From contig NZ_CP038799.1 of NCBI RefSeq assembly GCF_012223425.1, positions 1,798,001-1,862,000 on the forward strand: DNA of 64,000 nucleotides, read 5' to 3'. Positions 8,826 to 16,890 of the stretch are shown here, one piece after another. The stretch's first letter is position 1. The number at the start of each line of letters is the position of its first letter. The stretch is from Mycolicibacterium frederiksbergense (GTDB lineage: Bacteria; Actinomycetota; Actinomycetes; Mycobacteriales; Mycobacteriaceae). The notes under the pieces are model-generated. The model was not told the DNA's origin, searched no databases, and worked only from the letters and a program-made list of their open reading frames with translations. The position numbers and the translations under genes were made by a program.

Positions 8826-9920
8826 TCAGGCAGCCGAGATCCGAGACCTCACCTCGAAGTCCAGGCCTTTGGCCTCGGCCACGTAGATGTCCTGCGCCAT
8901 CTGGTTGCCGCGCATCGTGACCTCACCACGGGGGCTGATGTAGGTCAGGCCATCCGCCGCACCGGTGAGAGCATCGATGCCCAGCGACCCGGCCCGCGAC
9001 ACCAGCGCGATCAACAGGGTGAAGGCTTCATAACAGGATTCACCGATGCTGTTGAGGGCCGGCGCCGACAAGCCGAAGTGACCGTAGTAGCGCGACGCGA
9101 AGTCCATGCTGGCCGTGGTGTTGAGTGCTTCGAAATACCCTGCGGCCGCGAACAACCCGTCATTGCTGTCGCTGCCGCTGGCCAGCAGCATGTTCTCTTC
9201 GACATGCGGGCTCAGCCGGGGAACCGCCGGGCACAGGCCGGCAGCGGCGAACTGGCGATTGAACGCCACCCCGTCGCCACCGACGAGCAGCAGCAGCACG
9301 CCCGCCGCTCCGGTCTCCTCGACCTGGCGTATCGCTGCGCCGAAGTCCTGTGTTCCGAGCGGTACGTAGATCTCGTCCAGCAGAGGTCGGCCCTGCGAGC
9401 GGGCATGCAGTCGGGCGGCCACACCGGTCTGGCGGGGCCATATGTAGTCGTTGCCGATCAGCACCCACTGGTCGATGCCGTATTCGGCGTTCATCCAGTC
9501 CATCGCCGGCAGCAACTGGCGCGAGGGCGTCTCACCGGTGAGGAACAGCCCTGGCGTCCGTTCGCCGCCCTCGTAGAGCGGTCCGTACACGTAGGGCACC
9601 CGGTTGGCGGTGACCCGGGCGATGGCCTGGCGGACCGGCGAGATGTGCCATCCGGTGACCGCGTCGATCGCTCCCCGCTGGAGCAGCCGCTGGATCTCCG
9701 CCGCGACGACGGACGGCGCGCGGCTACCGTCCACCAACCGGAGGCGAACCTGCTTACCCATGAGCCCGGAGGTCGCGTTCACATCGGCGATGGCCAGTTC
9801 GGCGCAGGCCTCACAGGACGGGCCATAGATGCCGGCCGACCCACTTCTGGGCACCACCAGGGCGATGTCGACGGTGGATCGGGGCCGGGCCGCACCCGCG
9901 GGCATCGATGTCATGTCCAT
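8826..9920 (-). CDS. AmiC/NhhC-like periplasmic-binding-fold amide sensor
   Basis: This 364-residue protein has the type I periplasmic-binding fold of AmiC and of urea/amide ABC-type binding proteins (VDIALVVPRSGSAGIYGPSCEACAELAIADVNA near the start, then AIDAVTGWHISPVRQAI). It lacks a signal peptide or lipobox, so it is cytoplasmic. In Rhodococcus cobalt nitrile hydratase clusters an AmiC-like protein (NhhC/NhlC) governs amide-dependent expression, and the same role is inferred here. The ATG at 9920 is preferred because GGAGG (reverse complement of 9926-9930) precedes it; longer starts lack a ribosome binding site. It is last in the nitrile hydratase operon. Confidence 0.82.
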   Translation of the reverse strand: MDMTSMPAGAARPRSTVDIALVVPRSGSAGIYGPSCEACAELAIADVNATSGLMGKQVRLRLVDGSRAPSVVAAEIQRLLQRGAIDAVTGWHISPVRQAIARVTANRVPYVYGPLYEGGERTPGLFLTGETPSRQLLPAMDWMNAEYGIDQWVLIGNDYIWPRQTGVAARLHARSQGRPLLDEIYVPLGTQDFGAAIRQVEETGAAGVLLLLVGGDGVAFNRQFAAAGLCPAVPRLSPHVEENMLLASGSDSNDGLFAAAGYFEALNTTASMDFASRYYGHFGLSAPALNSIGESCYEAFTLLIALVSRAGSLGIDALTGAADGLTYISPRGEVTMRGNQMAQDIYVAEAKGLDFEVRSRISAA

Positions 9921-10042
9921 CGTTGCCTCCATCCACCCGGTCGTGCCGAGCCTTTGCGTCATCTTCACGGGGTCCCGTTAACGCGACATTGCGCCGTTGT
10001 TCACGAGGTGAAAAAGTTGCGATCTGGCAGCAACCCGCGAGA

Positions 10043-10510
10043 TCAACGTCCCGGAACCGGCAGCTCACTGGCGCGGGCAAGCGTCCTGATCAGTTGAACC
10101 GCGCTGTCCTCGCCGAATTCCTCGGCGAGGGTGGCTTTCATCGCCGCCTCTTGCCGGGCCAGCCGGCGCACTTTCGACTTGCCCCTGGCCGACAGATAGA
10201 TGAGCACACGTCTGCGGTCGGTGGCGTCGACGCGCCGGAGCACGAACCCGCCGTCGACCAGCTTGTCCACGATGCGTGTCAACGTGGGTGGCGGAATGGC
10301 CATGGCCGTTGACATTTCACTCATGGTGAAGCCCTCGCCGCCGCGCAGTGCGCCGAGGACCCGCCATCCCTCGATGGTGCTGACCTCGCTGTCGAGCAGA
10401 CCCTGCGACAGCGATTCGGTCCACCAGCGACCGATCCGGAAGAACACTTCGGAGACACTTTCGACGCTGGTCGAGATCGGCACTACCGCTCCTGACGTGA
10501 TCGCTTCCAT
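10043..10510 (-). CDS. MarR-family regulator of the nitrile hydratase cluster
   Basis: This 155-residue MarR-type winged-helix protein contains TMSEMSTAMAIPPPTLTRIVDKLVDGGFVLRRVDATDRRRVLIYLS, the recognition helix and wing. Rhodococcus nitrile hydratase clusters pair an AmiC-like protein with a MarR-like activator (NhhD/NhlD), matching this neighbour pair. An amide-responsive activator of the operon is therefore the leading hypothesis, by analogy only. Confidence 0.85.
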   Translation of the reverse strand: MEAITSGAVVPISTSVESVSEVFFRIGRWWTESLSQGLLDSEVSTIEGWRVLGALRGGEGFTMSEMSTAMAIPPPTLTRIVDKLVDGGFVLRRVDATDRRRVLIYLSARGKSKVRRLARQEAAMKATLAEEFGEDSAVQLIRTLARASELPVPGR

Positions 10511-10552
10511 CGCGAACTGTTGTTGGTGTGCAGCTTATCGGGGTGTCGCCGG

Positions 10553-11071
10553 TCACGCGGGCTGCGCGACCGGCACCGCGCCTGCACCGAATACTCTGGC
10601 GATCAATGATCCGCCCCATTCGGAGGCCACGCCGAAGCCCGCGCCGACGAACGCGGTGACGGCGGCGACCAGCGCGGGATGACCGATCCCTGCCGTGGTG
10701 ATGCCGTTTCCGGTCGCGGCGATGGTGCCGACCGTCATCGCGAATCCGAACACAATCGCCGGCGTCGCCGAGATCCACGGCAGGCGTGAGGCCTGCACCA
10801 TGGCCAGACTGCCGACTCCGACCGCGATCGACAGCCACAGTGCGCTGCCGGTGGCCTGTACCGAGAGCAGTGTGGCCGTGGCGATCACGATTCCGGTCCA
10901 GTTGCAGGCGACGGACTTTGCGAAACCCGTCAACCCGGATCCGACGAAGAAGAACGACGCCCATGCCAGGAACAACACCCAGACCGGCAGCGGCCAGACG
11001 GTCGCCGTCATCAACGTCGAGAGCATGCCGAACACCCCGACGCTCAGCGACAGAGCGGTGAGCTTGGACAT
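10553..11071 (-). CDS. DUF1097-like small membrane protein
   Basis: This 172-residue protein is almost entirely hydrophobic, with about five to six membrane segments, and resembles DUF1097. It lies between the nitrile hydratase accessory gene (15 bp gap) and the MarR gene, on the same strand, so it belongs to the operon. A role in passage of nitrile, amide or cobalt is possible but is inference from position. The ATG at 11071 has an AAGGGA ribosome binding site; a TTG lies one codon upstream. Confidence 0.8.
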   Translation of the reverse strand: MSKLTALSLSVGVFGMLSTLMTATVWPLPVWVLFLAWASFFFVGSGLTGFAKSVACNWTGIVIATATLLSVQATGSALWLSIAVGVGSLAMVQASRLPWISATPAIVFGFAMTVGTIAATGNGITTAGIGHPALVAAVTAFVGAGFGVASEWGGSLIARVFGAGAVPVAQPA

Positions 11072-11086
11072 CAACGATCCCTTCCC

Positions 11087-11455
11087 TCAGTGATGGTGGT
11101 CATGGTCATGGTCGTTGTGCGACAGACGTTCGGACTCGATCCGGCTGCGCTGCTCGATGAGATCGGCACTGACGTAGTCCTTCTCGGCGACCAGCCGGGT
11201 GAATGCCTCCCCGAACTGGCGGTAGTAGATCGAAGGATCGCAGACGTCGTCCACCCCGGAGCCGTCGATGACCTCGATCAGGTGCTTCTTGAAGTCGTTC
11301 CATTCGAAGCGGCCCGACTCGCACATGTGCACCACGAGTCCGAAAAGCCTTCCCTGCCAGGGTGCATCGAAGATCAGCTCACCGTTGGATCTGGGCAGCG
11401 CGACCGGCCCGCCCAGATCGTCGAGGCCGGCGAAGTCCAGTGTGGGCGCCGTCAT
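11087..11455 (-). CDS. Nitrile hydratase accessory/activator protein with His tail
   Basis: This 122-residue protein resembles the N-terminal part of nitrile hydratase beta subunits, as do the p14K/NhlE-type activators that help load cobalt into the alpha subunit and oxidise its cysteine ligands. Its C-terminus, SHNDHDHDHHH, is a metal-binding His/Asp cluster that fits a cobalt chaperone. The start at 11455 overlaps the alpha-subunit stop by one base (TGATG), indicating translational coupling. The longer open frame upstream is a shadow of the alpha gene. Confidence 0.88.
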   Translation of the reverse strand: MTAPTLDFAGLDDLGGPVALPRSNGELIFDAPWQGRLFGLVVHMCESGRFEWNDFKKHLIEVIDGSGVDDVCDPSIYYRQFGEAFTRLVAEKDYVSADLIEQRSRIESERLSHNDHDHDHHH

Positions 11456-12051
11456 CACGACCCCGCAGACGAGGTGACGAGCGCGGTGCCCACCATGGAG
11501 TCCCGACTGATCAGCGGAACCAGCTCGTCGGCGGTGAGGCCCTCGGTGCCCGCCGGCCGCTGCGGGATCACCAGATAGCGGATCTCCGCGCTGCTGTCCC
11601 ACACGTCGATCTTGACGTCATCGGCCAGCGTCACACCGAACTCCGAGAGGACACTGCGCGGCTCCTTCACCACCCGCGCGCGGTATTGCGGGTACTTGAA
11701 CCAGGCCGGCGGAATGCCCAGCAGCGTCCACGGGTAGCAGGAGCACAGGGTGCACACCACGACGTTGTGCCGCTCCGGGGTGTTCTCGACGGCGACCATG
11801 TGCTCGGTCTGCAGTCCGGTGAAGCCCATATCGGCGATCGCCGCGGTGGCATCGGACAGCAACCACTCGCGGTACTGCGGGTCGGTCCAGGCCCGAGCAA
11901 CCACCTTGGCCCCGTTGACCGGGCCCATGTCGTTCTCGAACGAGGCGACCACGGCATCGACCGCCTCGTGCTCGGCCAGACCCTTTTCGACCATCAGCGA
12001 CTCCAGCGCGTTGACCCGCGCCTCGACGTCGGCCATGGAAATCCAATCCAT
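11455..12051 (-). CDS. nthA: Nitrile hydratase alpha subunit, cobalt type
   Basis: This 198-residue subunit carries the low-spin metal site, hydrating nitriles to amides with the beta subunit. The metal-binding claw VCTLCSCY has Cys at residues 100, 103 and 105. Thr in the second position and Tyr after the last Cys mark the cobalt class; iron enzymes have VCSLCSCT. The two inner cysteines are normally oxidised to sulfinic and sulfenic acid. The ATG at 12051 follows an AAGGAG ribosome binding site. Gene order beta-alpha-accessory is that of Co-type clusters. Confidence 0.96.
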   Translation of the reverse strand: MDWISMADVEARVNALESLMVEKGLAEHEAVDAVVASFENDMGPVNGAKVVARAWTDPQYREWLLSDATAAIADMGFTGLQTEHMVAVENTPERHNVVVCTLCSCYPWTLLGIPPAWFKYPQYRARVVKEPRSVLSEFGVTLADDVKIDVWDSSAEIRYLVIPQRPAGTEGLTADELVPLISRDSMVGTALVTSSAGS

Positions 12052-12071
12052 CTCGAGATACTCCTTCGTAG

Positions 12072-12770
12072 TCAGGCGCCGGCCGGCTCGAGGTATCCCT
12101 CGAACAGGTCTGCGTAGAGATCGAACTCTTCGGTCACGGTGTCGCCCCACAGTTCGGTGGCACTGAAGCGCACCATGTAGAGCTGGTGGGGCTCCTCGAC
12201 CTGCCGGTGCGCGCTGGCGGCCGGATCGCGATAGGCCCCGTACTGCTTGACCACCTCGCCGGTGGCGCGATTCAGATAGCCGGGCAGGCGGTTGTGGGTG
12301 GACTCGTGGAGGTTGAGCACCCGCACGGCGGCGCCGATCTCATACACCGGCGGGCTGGTCGCCGGGAGGTCATGCGGGGTGCCGTTCCAGATGAAATCCA
12401 TCATGTTCTCGGCGAGCGGCGAGAGCGTCTCGGGCTTGTCCGGGTGCGGCGTCATCGCCGGTGCGCCCAGCTCCTTCATCCGCTGATCAACCTCCTCGTG
12501 CGAGATGATCCCCTTGTCGTTGAGCAGTTTCTCCACCGAGAACAACCAGTGTGAGTAGTAGGTGGAGTCGGTGTAGTCACTCCACTTCATCAACTCGATT
12601 CCGTGCCGTTGTTCGTCGAGATTGAACACGCCCTGCTGCAGGGCCATTGCCGTGACCGCGTGCATCCGACCCTCGAACGGGTAGCGCCAGTCCGGGATAC
12701 CCGGTTCCAGGAACTCGGTGGCGACGGGGCCCAGCCCGTCCCGGCCACCGACATCGTGTGGACCATGCAT
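12072..12770 (-). CDS. nthB: Nitrile hydratase beta subunit
   Basis: This 232-residue subunit starts MHGPHDVGGRDGLGPV, close to the usual MDGIHDTGG opening of the family, and ends in the SH3-like barrel (GAAVRVLNLHESTHNRLPGYL ... LWGDTVTEEFDLYADLFEGYL). It completes the active site over the alpha-subunit metal claw. The ATG at 12770 was chosen over an in-frame codon 16 residues upstream because it matches the family N-terminus. It is first in the minus-strand operon and divergent from cbtB, which suggests shared control in the 12771-13031 region. Confidence 0.96.
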   Translation of the reverse strand: MHGPHDVGGRDGLGPVATEFLEPGIPDWRYPFEGRMHAVTAMALQQGVFNLDEQRHGIELMKWSDYTDSTYYSHWLFSVEKLLNDKGIISHEEVDQRMKELGAPAMTPHPDKPETLSPLAENMMDFIWNGTPHDLPATSPPVYEIGAAVRVLNLHESTHNRLPGYLNRATGEVVKQYGAYRDPAASAHRQVEEPHQLYMVRFSATELWGDTVTEEFDLYADLFEGYLEPAGA

Positions 12771-13031
12771 TGCCGATCGCACCTCCGCTTCTTTACTTGG
12801 GATCTGTAATACTTCCACCTGGAACTATGAACACCCACAAGGCGCTTCGCAATCCGACGGCGCAGCTGTTACAAGCACTTAACTTTCGCGTCCGGGCAGG
12901 TTAAATATGGGTTTCCAAGCCAGCTCAAGTGCCCATAGGAGTTGACGCGGTCATCCGTTGCTTCGCACACTGTGGTCGTCACGAAATAGTTGTTAATTGG
13001 AAGTAATTGACCCCACGAGAGGAAGTCACAG
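12771..13031. other. Divergent control region of nitrile hydratase and cbtB operons
   Basis: These 261 bp hold the promoters of both arms. AT-rich stretches occur near 12900-12910 and 12980-13010, including a TAATTG direct repeat. A TTGACG possible -35 is at 12942-12947. The 15-mer TTTACTTGGGATCTG at 12792-12806 also occurs upstream of dnaK. No cobalamin riboswitch B12 box was found. A short minus-strand ORF here is a shadow of cbtB and its leader. Confidence 0.55.
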
Positions 13032-13253
13032 ATGTCGACTGCAGATACCGGAACCAAGTCCATCGGAGTGGCGCTGCCGGACAGTGCCACGACCAGTACC
13101 GCACTGTGGCTCACGAGCACCACCGTGCTGGCGCTCATCGCCTACTACTTCCTCGGCTACGACCAGGGGGCGGTCTCGGTGTTCGGATCCGACACCCACG
13201 TGCACGAGTTCCTTCACGATGCCCGCCACCTGCTCGGCTTCCCCTGCCACTGA
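13032..13253 (+). CDS. cbtB: Cobalt transporter subunit CbtB
   Basis: This 73-residue protein has one membrane segment (about residues 25-42) and a His-rich C-terminus (THVHEFLHDARHLLGFPCH). This is the metal-binding signature of CbtB, the small partner of CbtA. It has a GAGAGGAAG ribosome binding site. Placed divergently from a Co-type nitrile hydratase and just before cbtA, it is expected to supply cobalt for enzyme maturation. Confidence 0.9.
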   Translation: MSTADTGTKSIGVALPDSATTSTALWLTSTTVLALIAYYFLGYDQGAVSVFGSDTHVHEFLHDARHLLGFPCH

Positions 13254-13264
13254 TCGGAATCATC

Positions 13265-14065
13265 ATGGAAAAGAAGATCATCGGGCTCGGGTTGCTTTCC
13301 GGCGCATTGGCCGGCAGTGCCTCATTTCTCTACGCCCGCACGCAGATTGCTCCGCTGATCACCGAGGCCATCTCCTACGAGGAGGCGCGGTCACACGCCG
13401 CGGCCGGTGGCGAGCACGCCCACGAGCATGAGGTGTTCGCCCGTACTGTCCAGGAGAACATCGGGGCGGGCGTCGGCACGATCATGTTCGCAATCATCAC
13501 CGGCGCCCTGTTCGCCGTGGCGGTGAGCATCGTGTTGGCCACGCTGCAGCGGCACCGGATCACGGCGGACCCCCGACTGGTGGCGGTCCTGGCAGCGGTG
13601 GCGGGGTTCGTCACCGTGGCGGTGGTGCCCTGGGTGGCCTATCCGGCCAATCTTCCCGGTGTGGGACAACCGGAGTCAGCCGGTGACCGCACCACCGCCT
13701 ACCTCGCGGTGATCATCGCGTCGGTGGCACTGGCGGCGGTCGCGGGTACTGCAGCACTACGGCTGGCACCCCGCCTGGGCGGCTGCGCGGCAGCGGTCAC
13801 GGGGTGCGTCGGATACCTGGCAGCGATATCAGCGGTGGTCATCGCGCTGCCCTCCTTCCGCGAAACGCCCTCGGCCATCACCGATTCAGACGGCACACTG
13901 CTGTTCCCCGGGTTCCCCGCCGACCTGCTGGCCGACTTTCGCACCGATGCGCTGATCTGCCAGGCGTTGTTGTGGTTCGTCATCGCGGGCAGCTATGCCG
14001 TGCTGCTTCCCAGTGTGGTGAAGGCGGGCAAGACCACCGGAGGTGAATTGTATGCGCATCGTTGA
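13265..14065 (+). CDS. cbtA: Cobalt transporter CbtA
   Basis: This 266-residue polytopic membrane protein has about six hydrophobic segments and a His/Glu-rich loop GGEHAHEHEVF near residues 48-58, typical of CbtA cobalt permeases. It starts 11 bp after cbtB. The longer open frame upstream overlaps cbtB and is rejected. The 3' end overlaps the acetamidase/formamidase gene by 14 bp, so cobalt uptake and amide hydrolysis are linked in one transcript. Confidence 0.9.
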   Translation: MEKKIIGLGLLSGALAGSASFLYARTQIAPLITEAISYEEARSHAAAGGEHAHEHEVFARTVQENIGAGVGTIMFAIITGALFAVAVSIVLATLQRHRITADPRLVAVLAAVAGFVTVAVVPWVAYPANLPGVGQPESAGDRTTAYLAVIIASVALAAVAGTAALRLAPRLGGCAAAVTGCVGYLAAISAVVIALPSFRETPSAITDSDGTLLFPGFPADLLADFRTDALICQALLWFVIAGSYAVLLPSVVKAGKTTGGELYAHR

Positions 14066-15053
14066 GTTCACACCGACCCCCGACCAGTACGTCTGGACGT
14101 TCGGCGGCGCCGACCCGGTGATGGAGGTCGAGCCCGGGACCGCGCTGCGGCTGTGGACGGAGGATGCCTTCGCCGGCCGGGTCACCTCCGTCGGCGACAA
14201 GCCCAGCGAGGTGCTCAATCCGAAGGAACTCAATCCCCAGACCGGCCCATTTCATGTCACCGGAGCCGAACCCGGAGACACCCTTGCGGTGCACATCGTG
14301 TCGCTGGAACCCGCGCGCGACTGGGCGGCATCGACGACGATTCCGCTGTTCGGCGCCCTCACCGGCACCGATCGCACCGCCGGTCTGCAGGCTCCCCTGC
14401 CGGAACTGACCTGGATCTACGCCGTCGACCGTGCAGCGTCGTCGGCGACGTTCGTCGCCCACGAAGGCGATTTCTCCTGGGAGCTGCCGCTGGCCCCGAT
14501 GTTGGGAACGCTCGGCGTGGCGCCGGCGCTACGCGAGGTGCGCACGACGCTGGTCCCCGACTACTTCGGCGGCAATATGGACACCCCCGAACTGCGGGCG
14601 GGCACCACCGTCTATCTGGGGGTCAACGTCGACGGTGCGGCGTTCTCGGTGGGCGACGGCCACTACCGGCAAGGCGAGGGCGAAACCTGCGGCACCGCTC
14701 TCGAAGGAGCCATGAATGTCACGCTGATCGTCGATCTCATCAAAGGCCATGCCCCCGCGTGGCCGCGGATGGAACACGACGACGCCATCCTGACCGTCGG
14801 ATCGGCACGTCCGCTGGAGGACGCGTGGCGCTGCAGCCAGGTCGAGATGGTGCGTTGGCTCAGTGAGTTGTACGGGCTGGGCACCATGGACGCCTACCAA
14901 TTGTGCGCCCAGCTCTGTCTGTCGCCACTGGCAAACGTGGTCGACGTCAACTACAGCGCCGTGACCAAGATCCACAAATCGCTGATTCCACAATGCAGCC
15001 CGTACCAGGCAATGCACCAGCTGATGCGGCGCCGCGGCGCCACATTGACCTAG
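14052..15053 (+). CDS. Acetamidase/formamidase family amidase
   Basis: This 333-residue protein of the FmdA/AmdA family hydrolyses short amides to acid plus ammonia. Family features include GGADPVMEVEPGT at the N-terminus, NPQTGPFHVTGAEPGDTLAVHI, and the Gly/His-rich GDGHYRQGEGETCGTALE. The ATG at 14052 has a perfect GGAGGTGA ribosome binding site at 14038-14045. Placed with nitrile hydratase it supplies the second step, amide to carboxylate. This is notable because many such clusters use an amidase-signature enzyme instead. Confidence 0.92.
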   Translation: MRIVEFTPTPDQYVWTFGGADPVMEVEPGTALRLWTEDAFAGRVTSVGDKPSEVLNPKELNPQTGPFHVTGAEPGDTLAVHIVSLEPARDWAASTTIPLFGALTGTDRTAGLQAPLPELTWIYAVDRAASSATFVAHEGDFSWELPLAPMLGTLGVAPALREVRTTLVPDYFGGNMDTPELRAGTTVYLGVNVDGAAFSVGDGHYRQGEGETCGTALEGAMNVTLIVDLIKGHAPAWPRMEHDDAILTVGSARPLEDAWRCSQVEMVRWLSELYGLGTMDAYQLCAQLCLSPLANVVDVNYSAVTKIHKSLIPQCSPYQAMHQLMRRRGATLT

Positions 15054-15128
15054 CTGCACTCGACACCGACGTGCCGTCGCCGATGTCATCGAACGGTATT
15101 CGGGGTTCAGCCCGGTAGCCTCGACCTC

Positions 15129-15683
15129 GTGGCAGGCAGGGCGATACGGGCAGCAGCGTGCATCGGGGCCGGCGCCGTCGCGCTCACCGTGGTGCTCGCC
15201 GGATGCAGTGACAGCACCGACGGAAACCCGGTCGGTTCGGCACCCTCGGGCACCGAACCGGACTTCCCGACGACGCGACCCAGTCGCACCACCTCGGCGA
15301 CCCCGGCACCTCCGCCGTCATCGGCCACACCCCGGCCCCCGGCAGCCGAGGCTCTCGCACCGCAGAACGGCTACGTCTACCTCGAGACGAAGTCGGGGTT
15401 GACCCGCTGTCAGCTCAACGTCGAGGCGGTGAGCTGCGAGGCCGAGTTCGAGAAGTCGCCGAGCATCGACGGATTCCCGGCCAACGGCGTCAACCTCAAC
15501 GCCGACGGCGCCGTCACCTGGGTATCCGGCAACCTCGGCGACATCCCGACCGTGCCACTGGACTACCGGACCTACACCGCACTGGGCTGGACCATCGAGG
15601 CATCGGAGGCCGGCACGCGTTTCACCAACGACGGCACCGGGCATGGCATGTTCGTCCGAATCGAAGGGGTGGAGACGTACTGA
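15129..15683 (+). CDS. lpqJ: LpqJ-like lipoprotein
   Basis: This 184-residue lipoprotein has lipobox VLAGC (Cys at about residue 26), a Pro/Ser/Thr-rich linker and a C-terminal domain with two Cys flanking RCQLNVEAVSCEA. In M. tuberculosis lpqJ (Rv0344c) sits beside iniC, and the similar N-terminal sequence plus neighbourhood support the name, though several genes intervene here. The GTG at 15129 lies 8 nt after a TAGCCT -10 element, so the transcript may be leaderless. Function is unknown. Confidence 0.7.
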   Translation: MAGRAIRAAACIGAGAVALTVVLAGCSDSTDGNPVGSAPSGTEPDFPTTRPSRTTSATPAPPPSSATPRPPAAEALAPQNGYVYLETKSGLTRCQLNVEAVSCEAEFEKSPSIDGFPANGVNLNADGAVTWVSGNLGDIPTVPLDYRTYTALGWTIEASEAGTRFTNDGTGHGMFVRIEGVETY

Positions 15684-15699
15684 TGGACCGTGTCGCGAC

Positions 15700-16323
15700 A
15701 TGAGCATTGCCCGCAAGGAACGTGCGGCGCTGGTGGACACCCTGCGCGCCACCGGCCCCGACGCACCCACGCTGTGCGCGGGTTGGAACACCCGTGATCT
15801 GGCCGCGCATCTGGTGGTCCGGGAACGCCGCCTCGACGCCGCCCCCGGAATCCTGGTGCCCAAGCTGGCCGGTTACACCGCCCGCGTGCAGGATCAGGTG
15901 ACGGCCTCCACCGACTGGCCCGACCTGCTCGCCCAGGTGGCCGCCGGCCCGCCGCTGTACTCCCCGTTCATCCTGATCGACCGGTTCGCGAACGTCACCG
16001 AGATGTTCATCCATCACGAGGATGTCCGTCGCGCCGGAACAGACTGGGAACCAAGGGTTCTCGATCAGGAGACCACAGACGCCCTGGCCGGCCAGGTCCG
16101 CATGTTCGCACGCATGACACTGTCCAGGGCACCGGCCCGGGTATCGCTGACCACCCGAGACGGCAAGGTGCTGACCACCGCAGGCAAGGGATCGCCGGTG
16201 ACCGTCAGCGGCGATCCCGGCGAACTGCTGTTGTTCGCCGCGGGCCGCGAACCCGCCCGGGTCAGCTTCGACGGGGACGCCGACGCGATCGCCGCGGTGC
16301 AGGGCAGCCACCGCGGCCTGTGA
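15700..16323 (+). CDS. TIGR03085-type mycothiol-dependent enzyme-like protein
   Basis: This 207-residue protein belongs to the DinB/maleylpyruvate-isomerase-like family (TIGR03085 type). The N-terminal helical bundle carries CAGWNTRDLAAHLVVRERRLDA with a likely metal-ligand His, and MFIHHEDVRRAG has a second His pair. A beta-rich C-terminal domain follows. Such proteins often use mycothiol, but no substrate is known. The stop overlaps the next gene's GTG start by 4 bp. Confidence 0.8.
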   Translation: MSIARKERAALVDTLRATGPDAPTLCAGWNTRDLAAHLVVRERRLDAAPGILVPKLAGYTARVQDQVTASTDWPDLLAQVAAGPPLYSPFILIDRFANVTEMFIHHEDVRRAGTDWEPRVLDQETTDALAGQVRMFARMTLSRAPARVSLTTRDGKVLTTAGKGSPVTVSGDPGELLLFAAGREPARVSFDGDADAIAAVQGSHRGL

Positions 16324-16871
16324 CGGTCGACTGGGCCTGGACCGCCGAGGGGCACTGCGTCACGCTGATCAGCGGTATCACCCCCGCCGCGCTCATCACC
16401 GCGCTCGGGGCGAGCACGCTGGCGCAGGTCCACGGTATCGATGCCGTGGTGTCGCGGACCGTCGAACGCTGGGATGCCGGCTACCGGCCCGACGAGGCGA
16501 TCATCGCGGTCACCGACGCCGCTCCCGGCTGGGCGGTGATCGCCGAGCTGAACGGCTACCTCGGCGTGACCGAGGCGGCCACCGGCCCGCTGTCGGAGGG
16601 CCGGACCATCGTCTCGCATTTCCGCAATATCAACTCGGTGAGCCGCTTCCACTGGTGGCGTGACGGCCGGCTGCTGCTCGACGTCGATCTGCTGTTCCCG
16701 GACGAGCGCCTCGGCGCCGAACCCGATGCGCTCGGTGACCTGCAGGATCTCGGTAGCGACCTGACCGCAGCGGGGTTCACGTTGGCCGAGCGCATCACCG
16801 GGGTGAGCTGTTCCCCCGAATTCTTCGAGCGGGCCGCGTTCACCGTCGCGGTCGCCGCCCTGCCCGGGTGA
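16320..16871 (+). CDS. DUF6461-like protein
   Basis: This 183-residue soluble protein with alternating beta segments (WAVIAELNGYLGVTEAATGPLSEGRTIVSHFRNINSVSRFHWW) resembles the DUF6461 family of actinobacteria, whose role is unknown. It starts at a GTG overlapping the upstream stop codon (GTGA), so it is translationally coupled. No catalytic motif is visible. Confidence 0.7.
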   Translation: MTVDWAWTAEGHCVTLISGITPAALITALGASTLAQVHGIDAVVSRTVERWDAGYRPDEAIIAVTDAAPGWAVIAELNGYLGVTEAATGPLSEGRTIVSHFRNINSVSRFHWWRDGRLLLDVDLLFPDERLGAEPDALGDLQDLGSDLTAAGFTLAERITGVSCSPEFFERAAFTVAVAALPG

Positions 16872-16890
16872 ACCAACTATCGTTGTCGGC

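Noticed and set aside
12810..13031. Cobalamin riboswitch upstream of cbtB
   Set aside because: cbtAB genes are often B12-controlled, so the region was read for a B12-box-like element; none was found.
12869..13138. 89-codon minus-strand ORF in the nitrile hydratase/cbtB divergent region
   Set aside because: Overlaps the cbtB coding region antisense and lacks a ribosome binding site; treated as control region.
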